DNA of 64,000 nt from contig JAKJXP020000041.1 in NCBI GenBank assembly GCA_022225965.2, positions 62,001-126,000 of the forward strand. Direction: 5' to 3'. Positions 12,891-23,670 of this stretch are shown one piece after another. Numbering within the stretch: position 1 is the stretch's first letter; every line of letters starts with the position of its first letter. Source of the DNA: Diatrype stigma (taxonomy: Eukaryota; Ascomycota; Sordariomycetes; Xylariales; Diatrypaceae). The position numbers were made by a program, and so were the translations under genes. A model generated the notes under the pieces. It was not told the origin of the DNA and did not search any database. It saw nothing but the letters and a program-made list of their open reading frames with translations.

Positions 12891-14756
12891 ATGGTTTCGG
12901 AAGACAAGACTGAATTCTTCGAGAATGGGTTCGAAGACTTCCCAAGGAAATTGCCCGAAAACTGTGTTGAATACATGGTCTTCATCATAGACAGTCAGGT
13001 CGAGTCCCGCAAGTTACTATCTGACCTAGAAGCCATCCGGAAGGCTGCCGTCCAACTCTGCGAACGCTTCACCAAGGGCTATATATGGCAGAGAGATGTC
13101 TTCCAGCTGCAAGCTAAGAACGACAAGGGCCTAGTTTATCTGCATGGCACTACTGACTACGGGGACTCGGTCGAAGACGAGTGGCTCGTAGTATTTCTCC
13201 TGCGTGAACTGTCAAAGTCTTTTCCCAACCTTTGGATTCGCGTCTTTGATAGCGACGGCGAGTTCCTCTTAGTCGAGGCAGCTAACGTCTTACCGAAATG
13301 GCTGAGTCCTGAGATCGATAGCAACCGGGTGTGGTTGCACCAGGGGGGGCTTCGGATACTCCCGTTGGCAGCAAGCTCCGGGGACAAGCGGCCACTGTCA
13401 CTCACCGAAGCTATAGGCTTCCTGAAAACAAAGCCGGCGGATCTCATCAACTCAGCTTTCATCGAGGCAGAGGCTTTCTATAGGCTCGAGAAGTACCCGG
13501 CGCAGATCACCAATTCCTTGCATACTACACCAATAACGATACCCAGGAAACTGGCCTATATACTGCATGAAAGCCCTGCAACGATAGCTCCCGCTGTCGA
13601 GGCTTTCTATCTACGAGATCCACTATCGCTTAAGCCGCTCATGTCCTTGTCCGGAAACACTCATTTTCCACCCCAAGATCTAGTGACAGTGAGTGTCAAA
13701 TTCACTAAAGTTCTGTTTGCTCAAGTAAAATCGCAACAGTTCAAAGCCCCTCCATCATGGAGCGACATAATCGACGCAATCGAAAGAGAGGTGGAGGTCA
13801 GCAGCGCCAACGAACCTCGCCAAAGGTTGGCAAGGTTGGAGCTGGGTATGAAAGTCACTAGCGGGTTTGAAATGCTAGCTACCAGCGCGGGAAAAAAAGA
13901 CAACCGCCTCGCCCGCGAATTTGCTCTACTACTAGAGGATCTAGAGGAAGATGGTGACCAGGTTCTGCCTACCGACGAGGAGATTCAAGCATGGCCAGAA
14001 GTCAACAGGGAGGACGACGAAACATGGTTAGATATCAATTTCGAAGACTTCGAGAATGAACTCGAAGGAAGACGGGGTGCCAAAGGAGACCCCCAGAGTG
14101 GGTTCGGCGATGCTACGACACAGGCGGACCTACAGAAGATGGTATCTCGGTTCGAAGCATTCCTCAATGACGAGACCGCGGGCATAGACGGTGCTGAATT
14201 GGAGGATATGGATGAGGACGACGATTCTTCTGACGAAGAGGACGACAGTGAGGATGAGGACAAGGATGTCAGCTTCGATGAAGAAGAGTTTGCCAAGATG
14301 ATGAGGGAAATGATGGGGATGCCGAGTGAGAAGCAGACCGCGAAGAAGCCGGTACCAAAAGCGGCACAGTCCTTTACTCAGGGAGAAGGAGCAGACGAGG
14401 ATGAGGACGAGGAGATCAGGCAACTGACAGCTCAGATGGAGGCTGAGCTGAAAGAGCATGGGGCTCTGAAACTCGATCCTACGCCGAAAGACACGAAGGT
14501 GAAGACCATCAAGGATGACCAGAAGCTCGACATCAAGGGCAAGGGAAAGGAAATACACCGAGGACGGGAAGAGGATGAGGAAGAGGGTGAAGGAGGAGGG
14601 GAGAGCGGCGACGAAGACATTGACATCGATTATAACCTGGCCAAGAATCTGCTGGAGAGTTTCAAGAGCCAAGCGGGGATGGCAGGCCCTACCAGCAATA
14701 TACTTGGACTGATGGGAATGCAGCTCCCTAGAGATGAAGATGAAGAGAGTACCTAG
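12891..14756 (+). CDS. ecdysoneless/SGT1 family protein
   Basis: A single-exon gene of 621 aa. I recognise the SGT1/ecdysoneless family from the N-terminal part: VEYMVFIIDSQ near the start, then WLVVFLLRELSKSFPNLWIR, and the DSDGEFLLVEAANVLPKWL and NRVWLHQGGLRILP stretches at about residues 115-165. Family members (human ECD) act in cell-cycle progression and pre-mRNA splicing through Prp8/U5 and as co-chaperone clients; in fungi the role is less defined. The C-terminal third is very acidic, with a Glu/Asp/Ser run at about residues 436-475 and further acidic blocks near 500 and 560-590. The ATG at 12891 is the first in-frame ATG after the upstream stop. The gene is divergent from SMC6 and may share its promoter region. 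It is unrelated to the Hsp90 co-chaperone also called Sgt1. Confidence 0.88.
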   Translation: MVSEDKTEFFENGFEDFPRKLPENCVEYMVFIIDSQVESRKLLSDLEAIRKAAVQLCERFTKGYIWQRDVFQLQAKNDKGLVYLHGTTDYGDSVEDEWLVVFLLRELSKSFPNLWIRVFDSDGEFLLVEAANVLPKWLSPEIDSNRVWLHQGGLRILPLAASSGDKRPLSLTEAIGFLKTKPADLINSAFIEAEAFYRLEKYPAQITNSLHTTPITIPRKLAYILHESPATIAPAVEAFYLRDPLSLKPLMSLSGNTHFPPQDLVTVSVKFTKVLFAQVKSQQFKAPPSWSDIIDAIEREVEVSSANEPRQRLARLELGMKVTSGFEMLATSAGKKDNRLAREFALLLEDLEEDGDQVLPTDEEIQAWPEVNREDDETWLDINFEDFENELEGRRGAKGDPQSGFGDATTQADLQKMVSRFEAFLNDETAGIDGAELEDMDEDDDSSDEEDDSEDEDKDVSFDEEEFAKMMREMMGMPSEKQTAKKPVPKAAQSFTQGEGADEDEDEEIRQLTAQMEAELKEHGALKLDPTPKDTKVKTIKDDQKLDIKGKGKEIHRGREEDEEEGEGGGESGDEDIDIDYNLAKNLLESFKSQAGMAGPTSNILGLMGMQLPRDEDEEST

Positions 14757-15637
14757 TTAGACCAAACCAGATGTATATCCTAGATAGACTAGATAGACTA
14801 GAAGCGTTATAAAAAGGGAAGGTATGCTGGTTTTATGCTATCCCGTGCTATCCCATATACTACAGAGGTATCTCGTAGTGAATAGTGTTTAATGACGAGA
14901 TGAGCCCATCACGTTGAAACGACTCGAAGCTGCAAGGGTTACTATCTAGGTACTGCAGTAGTAAAACAAAAGGCTGTCAACTCAACCGTATAGGGGAGTA
15001 TAGGGGAGGGGGTATGTAGAATTGCGGGCCATCCCATTGTGTTACAACTTACAAGGGCCCCGGCACCAGCAGCACCCAGCCCAGACGCCCAGCCAGCCGC
15101 ACATGCACTGGCGCGTTGTTACCCCACCGAACACAATGACGACGTCACTCACTATTTGGTGGTAACTTAAGGTTAACTTAGGGCGTGTCGCTTTGCTCTC
15201 CCTTCTCACCTTGGATCTAAGACCACCTATTGGAATAACAAGTACCTACCGAGGTACCTAGAACAATCAGCAGGCGCTTTAGGGACTCAAACTAAGCAGC
15301 GTAACTGACGAACCAGACCGATTGGCCTCCATTCCTCCCTACCGCCTATCAGCCTCAACCTCAACCTCAACCACAACCACTGTGTATATAACTCAACCCA
15401 ACTTGACGATGGCCGACTGAACGAGAGTGAAAGAAACCCTCGATAAACCTCTCCGCCGAGTAACGTAACCTATAGCACGCAGAGACAAAGACAAAGACGT
15501 CAACAGCAACAGCAACAGCAACCTACCCAATCGATCGATATACCCCTGGTCTATTCCATGTGCTTGCTCTGTTCGTTGCTGTCCCGGTCACCAGTCGACG
15601 AACCCTCTCTCTCCCCGGACTGCATGGCAGCAGAACG
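14757..15637. promoter_or_regulatory. intergenic and 5' region of the AAA ATPase gene
   Basis: This 881-bp gap between two genes on the same strand must hold the 3' UTR of the ecdysoneless homologue and the promoter of the AAA gene. It contains a GGTACCTA motif at about 15242-15260, CAACCT repeats at 15356-15380 and an ACAGCAACAGCAACAGCAAC tract at about 15500-15520 just before the start. No separate gene is visible. An upstream exon of the AAA gene here is possible. Confidence 0.45.
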
Positions 15638-18419
15638 ATGTGGTCGAGCAGAAGTATCTCCAGCTTACAGCGAACCTACGACGAGAGCTACCTGAAATGT
15701 TCGACGGCCGTCTACTACGAAAGCCAGGGCGATGAGAGCGAGGCGATGACCTGCTGGAAAAGCGCGCTTGACCAGATTCGACAATGTCCGATACACAAGA
15801 AGCAGTCCAGTTATGCGCCCAAGTCCGAGACCGAACGCGCCCTGGTGGATAGTATCCGAGAGTTGGAGGTCCAGTGCAAAGAAAGGATCGACCTTCTTGA
15901 GGCCCTCCGAATATCGCGGGAGGAAGACTCGTCCACCCTAGCTACGCCAAGCGCTACTGGCGCTGAGACGACTGTGAAAGGACCACTAGCAACAGCATCG
16001 TCATCATCGTCCGGCCACAAACTCGCGGAGAAAGGGTGGATTGGGGAGGGAACTATCCCTGCTATAACATATACAGAGTTATCGAAGCCACCCTTGACGA
16101 AGCGGCCGTCATTGCCACCTAAGAGTTCGAGCGAGCAGCCTGCGACAGGCGGGTATTCCAGAGCGGATCAGTCGCTACCCCCGAATTCCACGCGTCCGCC
16201 GGCTCTACCCCCATATGGCCCGTCCACAACCAAGAACCCCGCTGCGGATCGGTCGCCTAGCCCCGACAGACATAGTATGCGAACGACCCTGCGGTCCGGG
16301 AAGTCAGATAAATCCACACGAACGCTCCGATCCTCACCGGTGTCCAAGATCACCAAAGGCCCAGGCGCGAGCAAGGCCGCCACCTTGGCTTGGACGAGTA
16401 TTATTTCCAGACAACCCCCTCCCGCAAGGACTTCTTCCACGGACGTTTCCAACGCCTCCCCTAAGCTGCCCGAAGTGAGGCGCTCCACCGACTATAGCAG
16501 AACGAACTCGGCCTCTGAACCGACGACGACCTCGACGCACTGGGACAGTCATAGAAGACGGCTGGTGCCTCGTGATAGCAGTACTGCCACGGCATCCCGC
16601 ACCCGTGCGGACCCGGAACCCCCATCGCGGACATCGGGGGATTATGCGTCGTCGAGTGGTCCGTCAACACTGGCGCTAGGGGCTGCCTCGAGCGCCATCA
16701 ACTCCCTCTCCCTTCAGGATAGACAAGATCCCACCTTAAGATCAGGCCCCAGACACTCCAGCTCCTCGCTAAGAGCGAGCCTGACGAAATTGACCGACGG
16801 AGTAAGTGCGACGCCTAGCCAGGCTGCAACCCCGACTGAAAGCTCGATAAGGAGGAAGCCCGTTGATCACCACCGTATACAGCAGCAGCAGCAGCAGCAG
16901 CCTGAGCCGAATAGCGGGAGGCGGCGGGTAGCCCGTGGAAGGTCCAACTCGGAACTGAAGTCCGACTCCACCCTGACGACTGACGAGGATTTGGAAGAAC
17001 CGAGTCCGTCCCAGCAGCGGAGGCGGAAAGGGAAACAAAAAGAGATACCACTCGGCGCTGTCTCCACCAACACGCCGCCACCGCAGCCCCAGTCCCCGCT
17101 CCCATCCCCGGCGGCAGCGAACGATCCGCTAGGCGACGGAGAGAAGGGGAGAGAAAAAGGGAGGGACGGAGGGGCCAGCAGCTGGGAGCAGAAGAAGAAG
17201 GCGATCCTCCGGAGCCTACCGCCGGGCGTCGACGAGGCGGCGGCGCGGGCGATCTTCAACGAGATCGTGGTGCAGGGGGACGAGGTGCGGTGGTCGGACG
17301 TGGCGGGGCTCGAGGTGGCCAAGAACGCGCTGCGCGAGACGGTGGTGTACCCGTTCCTGCGGCCGGACTTGTTCATGGGGCTGCGGGAGCCGGCGCGCGG
17401 CATGCTGCTGTTCGGCCCGCCCGGCACGGGCAAGACCATGCTGGCGCGCGCCGTCGCCACCGAGTCCCGCTCCGCCTTCTTCTCCATCTCGGCCAGCAGC
17501 CTGACCAGCAAGTACCTCGGCGAGTCCGAGAAGCTCGTCCGCGCCCTCTTCGCCCTCGCCCGCCGCCTCGCCCCCAGCATCATCTTCGTCGACGAGATCG
17601 ACTCCCTCCTGTCCCGCCGCGGCGCCGGCGCCGGCGAGCACGAGGCCACCCGCCGCATCAAGACAGAGTTCCTCATCCAGTGGAGCGATCTGCAAAGGGC
17701 CGCCGCGGGGCGCGAGCCCACTACTACTACCGCCGCCGCCGGTGGCGGTGGCGGTTCTCTGGGGGGGACAGCAGCTGGGGGGCCTGCAGGAGCAGGAGCA
17801 GGAATAGGGGGAGGGGGAGGGGGAGGGGAAAGGGTTGGTGGTGGTGGAGAGAGCGGGAGTGGGATTGGTGATCCGAACCGCGTCCTCGTCCTCGCCGCGA
17901 CGAACCTGCCCTGGGCCATCGACGAAGCGGCCCGCCGCCGCTTCGTCCGCCGGCAGTACATCCCGCTGCCGGAGCCGGAGACGCGGGCTAGCCAGCTCCG
18001 GACGCTCCTCAGCCAGCAGAAGCACAGCCTCACGGACGCGGACATAGCCGAGCTGGTCGACTTGACAGATGGTAAGTTTTGATTTGCTTTGGTTTTTTGG
18101 TTCCCCCCCTCTCGGTCATGATACTTCTCCTGTATGGGGCCGGATCACTATGTGCCTGTTTATATGTTGCGGATTTGACAACTAATCGGTCGATACAGGA
18201 TTCTCCGGCTCGGACATCACGGCCCTGGCCAAGGACGCGGCCATGGGGCCCCTCCGCTCCCTCGGCGAGGCCCTGCTGCACATGACGATGGACCAGATCC
18301 GGCCGATCGAGCTTGCCGACTTCCGCGCGAGTCTCCGCGCCATCCGGCCTAGTGTTGGTAAGGAGGGGCTGAAGGAGTACGAGGACTGGGCGAGGCAGTA
18401 CGGGGAGCGCGGGGGGTGA
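15638..18419 (+). CDS. MIT-AAA ATPase, Sap1/spastin-fidgetin class
   Basis: Two exons, 15638-18071 and 18199-18419, encode 884 aa. The N-terminus (about residues 5-80) resembles a MIT domain, three helices with [11 protein letters not shown] and the WKSALDQI segment. A long Ser/Thr/Pro-rich, low-complexity linker with a short poly-Gln run at about residues 416-422 follows. The AAA module starts near residue 549 ([16 protein letters not shown]), with Walker A GPPGTGKT at about 593-600, Walker B IIFVDEID at about 648, sensor-1 LAATN at about 752, arginine finger in AARRRF and the C-terminal [19 protein letters not shown]. These are marks of the meiotic clade of AAA ATPases: microtubule-severing spastin/fidgetin, or yeast Sap1/Yta6. 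About 55 mostly Gly/Ala residues interrupt the core between Walker B and sensor 1. Splicing is phase 1 across DG|FSGSD. The N-terminal start is less certain than the rest. Confidence 0.88.
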
Positions 18420-19246
18420 TTGAGTAAGGGGGTGATAGATATCAGTAGCATCCCAATTACTCATATCAAGAGAAGTTGCAGCAAGCAGTAAGTAAGGTCA
18501 CTCGCTGCTTTTACCCCTACGAGGGAAAGGAAAAGAGGTGATGGGAGCGGGCGTTGTGCAGTTGGTTATATTCTTCCTTCTTTTTCTTGCCAAAGCTGAG
18601 CCGGACTGGGATTGGGCTGGGACTGGGGCCGGGATAGGGACTGGAACTTGACACAGAAGTCAAAGTCAGCTGGCATATGTATGATGGATGATATACCTAT
18701 TAGACAGGTGTCAGGATAAACAAAGTAAAGGGGGGGAGGAAGGCTCCAAAAGATGCCGGCTGGGGCTTGGTATATCGCATTAGTCAGTCTATCAGTAGCA
18801 GTTGGAACTATATGGTAAATAGATAGATACTCCTGCAACCCCCGGTCACTGCGATTGTACAAAAACATGCTACAGCTGGGAGATAGGTTATGTATACATC
18901 TATATATTCATACAGAACACGCCGTATCGTTGGTGCCGTGCCTTCTAGATCCGCAAAGCCGATAGTGACAACGACTATGTAGGTAGGATAGGAGAAGGGT
19001 GTAAGCAGCTCTTGCGCTTCCTTCCCCTTCGAAGGCGGATACCCATCCGGCCGAGCCCAGCTTGGCTGATCGTACACACAACTTCTTTATCTCCTGCCAT
19101 CGTGAACTGTGATTTGCGCTGGTACATAAGTAGGTACTTCATAGCGTGCTACAGGCTCTCCCCCCAGCCCTTTTTTCCCCTTCCCTTTCCTTTTTTCTTT
19201 CCCCTCCTTTTATGTTTTTTCCTCTTCTACACGACCCCAGCCTTCT
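18420..19246. other. convergent intergenic region, AAA gene / MRPS17
   Basis: 827 bp between converging genes, expected to hold two 3' UTRs. Tandem GGGACTGG/GGGATTGG units occur at about 18603-18640. No open frame with a recognisable product is present. Confidence 0.5.
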
Positions 19247-20049
19247 TTAATCCACCTCGCTATCCCCATTCTCCTCCCTCTTACCCCCCTGCCCCTGCCC
19301 CTGCCCCTCCCCGGGCACCGGCACCCCCAGCGCCTGCGCGACCTCCTTCAGGATGTGGCCGCCCTTGCGCAGGGCGCGGGGGGCGTCGCGGTCCTCCAAG
19401 GTGGCGACGGCGCGCTCGAGGATGGCGACGCGGCGGCGCTCGGCGCGGCGCTCGTCCTTGGCCTCGCGGCGGGCGGCGCGCTCGGCCACGCGCTCCTCCA
19501 GCGTCGGCACGGGGGGGCGCTCGGAGATCGGCGGCCCGTACGGCGCGATGATGTGCCGCACCACGTGCCGCACGTGCTGCGACTCCCGCCAGCTCTGCGC
19601 GATCGCCACCACGTCCCCCTGCCGCGTCGAGTTGCGCGGGTCGTGCGCGAGCGCGTACCGCGGTTGCTTGAAGTACTGGTTGTGGGGTGGGGAGTTGATT
19701 AGTTTTGGAAATCCGAGAGGGGAGGAAGAGAGAGGGTGAGATAGGGACAATGGGAAAGTTCGACTGGTCGTTGGGTAACGAAAGGGTGCTACTGTAACGA
19801 AGCCTCTCGTTTCCCCCTTGCCCTCTTCCCCCCTTTCCCCTACCCCCACTAGAAGAACTGAATGCAGGACAAGGACCAGCAGCAGCAAGTACGTACCTTT
19901 TGTACTTTAGGTTCGTATCTCATGCCGCCGTACTTGACCTTCACGGTCTTGTCCATCTTGCCGGCCGAGACGACGATGCCGTGGAACTCTTTCGCTACCC
20001 GCTGCACGGTCGTGTTGGCCGCTGCGGCTAAAGTCTGTGACGCCGCCAT
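19247..20049 (-). CDS. MRPS17: mitochondrial small-subunit ribosomal protein uS17m
   Basis: Two exons on the minus strand, 20049-19897 and 19675-19247, give 193 aa. The protein is the S17 subunit of the mitochondrial 37S particle and binds small-subunit rRNA. The S17 signature is clear in exon 1 (FHGIVVSAGKMDKTVKVKYG), and the HDPRNSTRQGDVV block after the splice matches the family. An 80-residue C-terminal extension, Arg/Glu-rich and probably helical and then Gly/Gln-rich, is typical of mitochondrial forms in filamentous fungi. The 221-nt intron is phase 0 (donor GTACGT, acceptor ACCAG), joining VQK to YFKQPRYALAHD. The start is the only ATG ahead of the conserved block. The promoter side carries TGTGCGG/TGTGTGG repeats directly upstream. 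Confidence 0.92.
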
Positions 20050-20894
20050 CGTGCGGTGTGCGGTGTGCGGTGTGTGGTGTGTGGAGTGTGGAGTGAGGTA
20101 TGGCTGGTCTGTGTCCGTCTGCTACGGACGGGGCGGTGGTGTTTTGTATCCTCCCCTCCTCCGAGTCCTCCTGGTATCTTCGTTTACGCTATTGTGTCGT
20201 GGGGGGTCGTGCGATCATCGTCGGAGGGTAACGGTCTTCTGGTGTCTGGTATCTGGTAAACAATCGCTTCCAGTCGTCGTCTGATTCGGGATCGAGGTCG
20301 AGGTCGAGGTCGAGGTCGAGGTCGAGGTCGTGTGCTGCGTCGTCGCTTTCCACTTTCTTTCTTTCTTTCCTTCTTCAATTGCTTTCCAACTTTTGCAGCC
20401 CAAAAATTAATTAGCTGCAGCTGCATCGAAGCTGCAGCTGCCATTCTGCCCACTATGGCGGGCGTCTGCAGGTGGGTCAAGGTGCACCTGTACCTGGCTG
20501 TATGTACTATGTAGGCAGCCTCCAGGGCTGTAGTTACGTAGGGCCGGGGGTCCATCTACGGGATCTACCCTACCTTCCAACTGGTCGACACCTGTCGCTG
20601 GGGTGCCCCATTGCATCCAAGCAGCCACACTGCCACATCAATCCCGTCATTAAATCATTGTGCCGTTCCGATTCTCCAAAGCCGGTGCCGTTCGGAAGGC
20701 CCACTCTCCGATGCCAAGCACCGACTTCAGACCGGCCGCAGGTCCGAGTTTTCACCCCTTTTCCGATCTCACTTTCATTCACTCCAGTCTCGTTTAATCT
20801 GTTCCAGCCGAGAAGACGGCAAAAAGAAATGCAACAAAATACTAGTAAGATTAAAGATCTAGTTAGTTGTTCTATCTTGACGACAACGAGATCT
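20050..20894. promoter_or_regulatory. MRPS17 upstream region with tandem repeats
   Basis: This interval separates the MRPS17 start from the 3' end of the tRNA gene. The first 45 bp are GTGTGCGG/GTGTGGAG repeats. A GAGGTC hexamer array and a TTTCTTTC tract follow at 20292-20370. GAAGCTGCAGCTGC and AGCTGCAGCTGC palindromic motifs lie at about 20414-20442. No additional gene is visible. Confidence 0.5.
20292..20330. repeat. (GAGGTC)n hexamer repeat
   Basis: About six and a half perfect copies of GAGGTC are read directly, about 245 bp upstream of the MRPS17 start codon. Confidence 0.9.
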
Positions 20895-20907
20895 TGACGA
20901 CAACGAG
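20874..20907. repeat. 17-bp tandem duplication at the tRNA 3' end
   Basis: The unit ATCTTGACGACAACGAG occurs twice in direct tandem, at 20874-20890 and 20891-20907. The second copy overlaps the acceptor stem and part of the T stem of the tRNA-Leu gene; the first is an extra copy just downstream of that gene. Confidence 0.93.
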
Positions 20908-21005
20908 ACTCGAACTCGTGTTGGTTGCCCCAGAAGCATATACTGCCTGTAGTGCAGGCAAGGTGAACCTTGAAACTTCCGCCATAACCACTCGGCCATG
21001 TCGCC
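20895..21005 (-). tRNA. tRNA-Leu(CAA) with intron
   Basis: On the minus strand the sequence folds as a class II tRNA. The acceptor strands GGCGACA and TGTCGTC pair over seven positions (one G-U). The D arm carries GCCGAGTGG, and the T arm ACGAG-TTCGAGT-CTCGT has a perfect stem. The anticodon stem GAAGT/GCTTC encloses loop TTCAAG with anticodon CAA at 20970-20972. A 30-nt intron (20939-20968) follows position 37. The intron contains CCTTG, which pairs with the anticodon-side CAAGG, and its own TGCCTG/CAGGCA hairpin, giving the bulge-helix-bulge-like fold usual for pre-tRNA-Leu(CAA) in fungi. A long variable arm between the anticodon and T arms supports Leu. A T5 run on the transcribed strand (20821-20825) could end Pol III transcription. 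Confidence 0.92.
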
Positions 21006-23670
21006 AGCCAATATAATCATTTCTGCACGCCATTTTCATATATAGTCTGGTTGTGGGCGGTAGTGGGGTGTCTAAGTAGTCGGGCTTGAGGGGCTAGGGA
21101 CAAACCAAGCAAGGCCCGGTAATAGTAAGAGAAGCTGTTTGACGAGAATTGACCCGGTGCCACACTGGGAAACTATTTGCACACGCAGAGTCCAGACCCG
21201 AGCCAGGCCTCGCGAGTTAGGCTGTAGTATATACACATTCCAAGGAGGGGGCTTTGGTTATGATGCCTGCCGCGTGCTATCTATACTATAATACACAAGC
21301 TATTATTGAAGTACTCGAACTCCCGCAATACTGAGGGAACATCGGTTCTACTCACGGTTTGGCCGCGAAACTGTAGCAGGAGCTGCTTTTCCTGTTGGGA
21401 GTTATAGTGCTCCGAAGTTATTATGCCAATGGCATCCTTCGCCAGTCCTGTGTGATCTACGAAGAACATAATAGACCAGCCAGGAGCTAGTTCGCTATGC
21501 TTTTCACAAAAGTGCAATTCAACCAATGGCGGTCAAGGGTCTCCTTGACGTGCGATATCTAACTGGATTTTCTCATTCCACCTTTGCATCTCAAACAGAA
21601 TTGAGACCAGTGCCTCCAGAAGGTTGTACCGAACTGGCAGACTGCTGACCAGTCAGTCATTCATCCCATACGGCATCGGGTGTAAGCAGACCCGAGCAGC
21701 AGCGCAAAATGGCCTGGACTGGCCATACCTACGGAGTAATGGAGCACTCTTGAGAATGATTCCGATTGCGTCGCATATGCTTCGTACCCGGAAACTCCGT
21801 GAGAGGAGCGGTCGTTGGTGATCTGTGACATCGGCATCGGCATAACCCCCCCAGACGGAGGCTAGAGGCCAGGTCCAAGGCCGGCATGGACATATAGATG
21901 TCTACAACACGTTATATCGCAACATTCGCTCCTGGAGTGACCATTCCCTAACTACCTAGTGAGACAGCGACGACTTCTCTTGATCATAGAACATGCTGCT
22001 TGCGGTTCCGGGTTATGCTTACTTGAGATACCGCATAGGTAGACGTAAAGTAGCAGGCAGCAAGTAGCCCGTCCATACCAACGATGCATAGAAGTTACGC
22101 CTTCGGACAGACAGCTCGACACTCACTCGCTACCCGTATCCACCCAACGTGCAAATAAATACAGATCTTGGGCTTACAGTTCAACTTCTTCGCCTCAAGT
22201 AACTATGAGTGAGACAGAGACAAGATGGCTACGGCGTTCTGCAACAATTTCATGCCCTGGATTTCGATAAGTTTCAGAAGTGACACAGCACATTGATAGG
22301 ACTCATTGTACGCGATATGGCCGGGGCGGGGGGCACAGTTGGATAACGACCAACAGTTCCGCAGTCTACCTATCAAACTCGATAACGCTTCTACATGCAG
22401 CACCCGCCTGAGTCGGCCTACATGTATCACGTGCGATGTGGTTGAGATTGATTCCCTGCAGCAATGGTCGAGTATAATCTCAGGTATCTAGCTACACGAA
22501 AAACAATAGCTTGCAGTCAGCTCAACGAATATGGCAGTAGTTGCATCAAGAAGGTCTGTATGAGTTTGATCGACGGGGGCATGTAGAAGTGAAGTAACTA
22601 TGCATAACCTCTTATTAGCATGGCCTACAGATCCACGGTAGGTATACAGCGTCCATCACATTCAATGACAACCGCCCGTTGGTGAGCCAGCCAGCCAGGC
22701 TGATCGATCGACCAGGCAGGTCTGTTCACATACAGGGCCATTTCGTCATATAAACCGCATATGCATGAAAATTTGTTCGACTGGCCTCAAGACACAAGAG
22801 GCTCAGTTGGTTGGTCTTCATTCCCGTTTCTCTTTCTTTCCGTCTATCCGTAGAATAGTATACAAGTCAGGTTCATACCGTACCATAGTGCAAGTCCTCT
22901 TGCGTGGGGGGCTGAGGGCGGAGCCACCAAAACCGTAACGCATCGCAAAAAACAAAGCAATCGAACCGTCATTTCAGCTCTTTTCCCCCTGTACCCCGAA
23001 GATAGCCCGTGAGCATGAGTAACAAACGAAGCCATGGAACGCCGTCTCATCCAGTCAACCCCCATTTTCTTCTTTGAACCCCTTTTATTTTTATTTTTTC
23101 TCTCATAAGAAATAGCGCCCCCAGGCGATGTCGTTGAGGACGGGAGGGAGGCTGGGAGGTTGGAGGGGCTTTAGAGGGGTAAAAAAATGGGCTATGTACA
23201 TTCGTGTCCGATAAACCCCCCCTGGTCTGTTCTATTGGCCTCTCAAATTCCCCCTTGATTGCTCGGCAGGATAGTTCGCAAACATGACAAAAAATATCGC
23301 AGGCGAGACACCTTGCTGGGCTCTAAAGGCGGAACGTGCGATGGCTTTCCAGAGAGATATGTTGATAATTGTCACCATTTCAGGTGACCATGTAAATGCA
23401 CCCGCCGATATCGCAATCTCGCACGCACACACGTAAGAATTAATTCTAGGTGTGGGGTGCCTGGGGGTGCCCAGCTCAGATTCGGTAAGAGGCTGGTTGA
23501 ATCATGCGCGGGACGTGCCAAGATGAGTTTTCCTTCGTCTCCTCGGGCTCGGTTGTTGCATCGGGGCTAAGCAGCAAAGTCGGTGTGGGGAGGGTTGGGC
23601 AACTCCGAGCCGAGTCAACCGCACACTCTCGTCAAACGCTGGGCATAAGCCGGGACTCCCGGATATGGCG
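21006..23670. other. gene-poor region between tRNA-Leu and mitoferrin
   Basis: 2.7 kb without a recognisable gene. The only stretch that reads like protein is an 81-codon open frame on the minus strand at 21281-21526 (phrases GWSIMFFVDHTGLAKD and VPSVLREFEYF). It lacks an ATG at its head and any known motif, so it may be a gene remnant. The interval 22840-23460 must hold the mitoferrin 3' flank and has T-rich and C-rich runs. Confidence 0.45.

Noticed and set aside
16867..18045. 392-codon antisense open frame opposite the AAA gene
   Set aside because: It mirrors the G/C-ending codons of the AAA exon and reads Arg/Ser/Pro low-complexity sequence; the sense strand carries every AAA motif.
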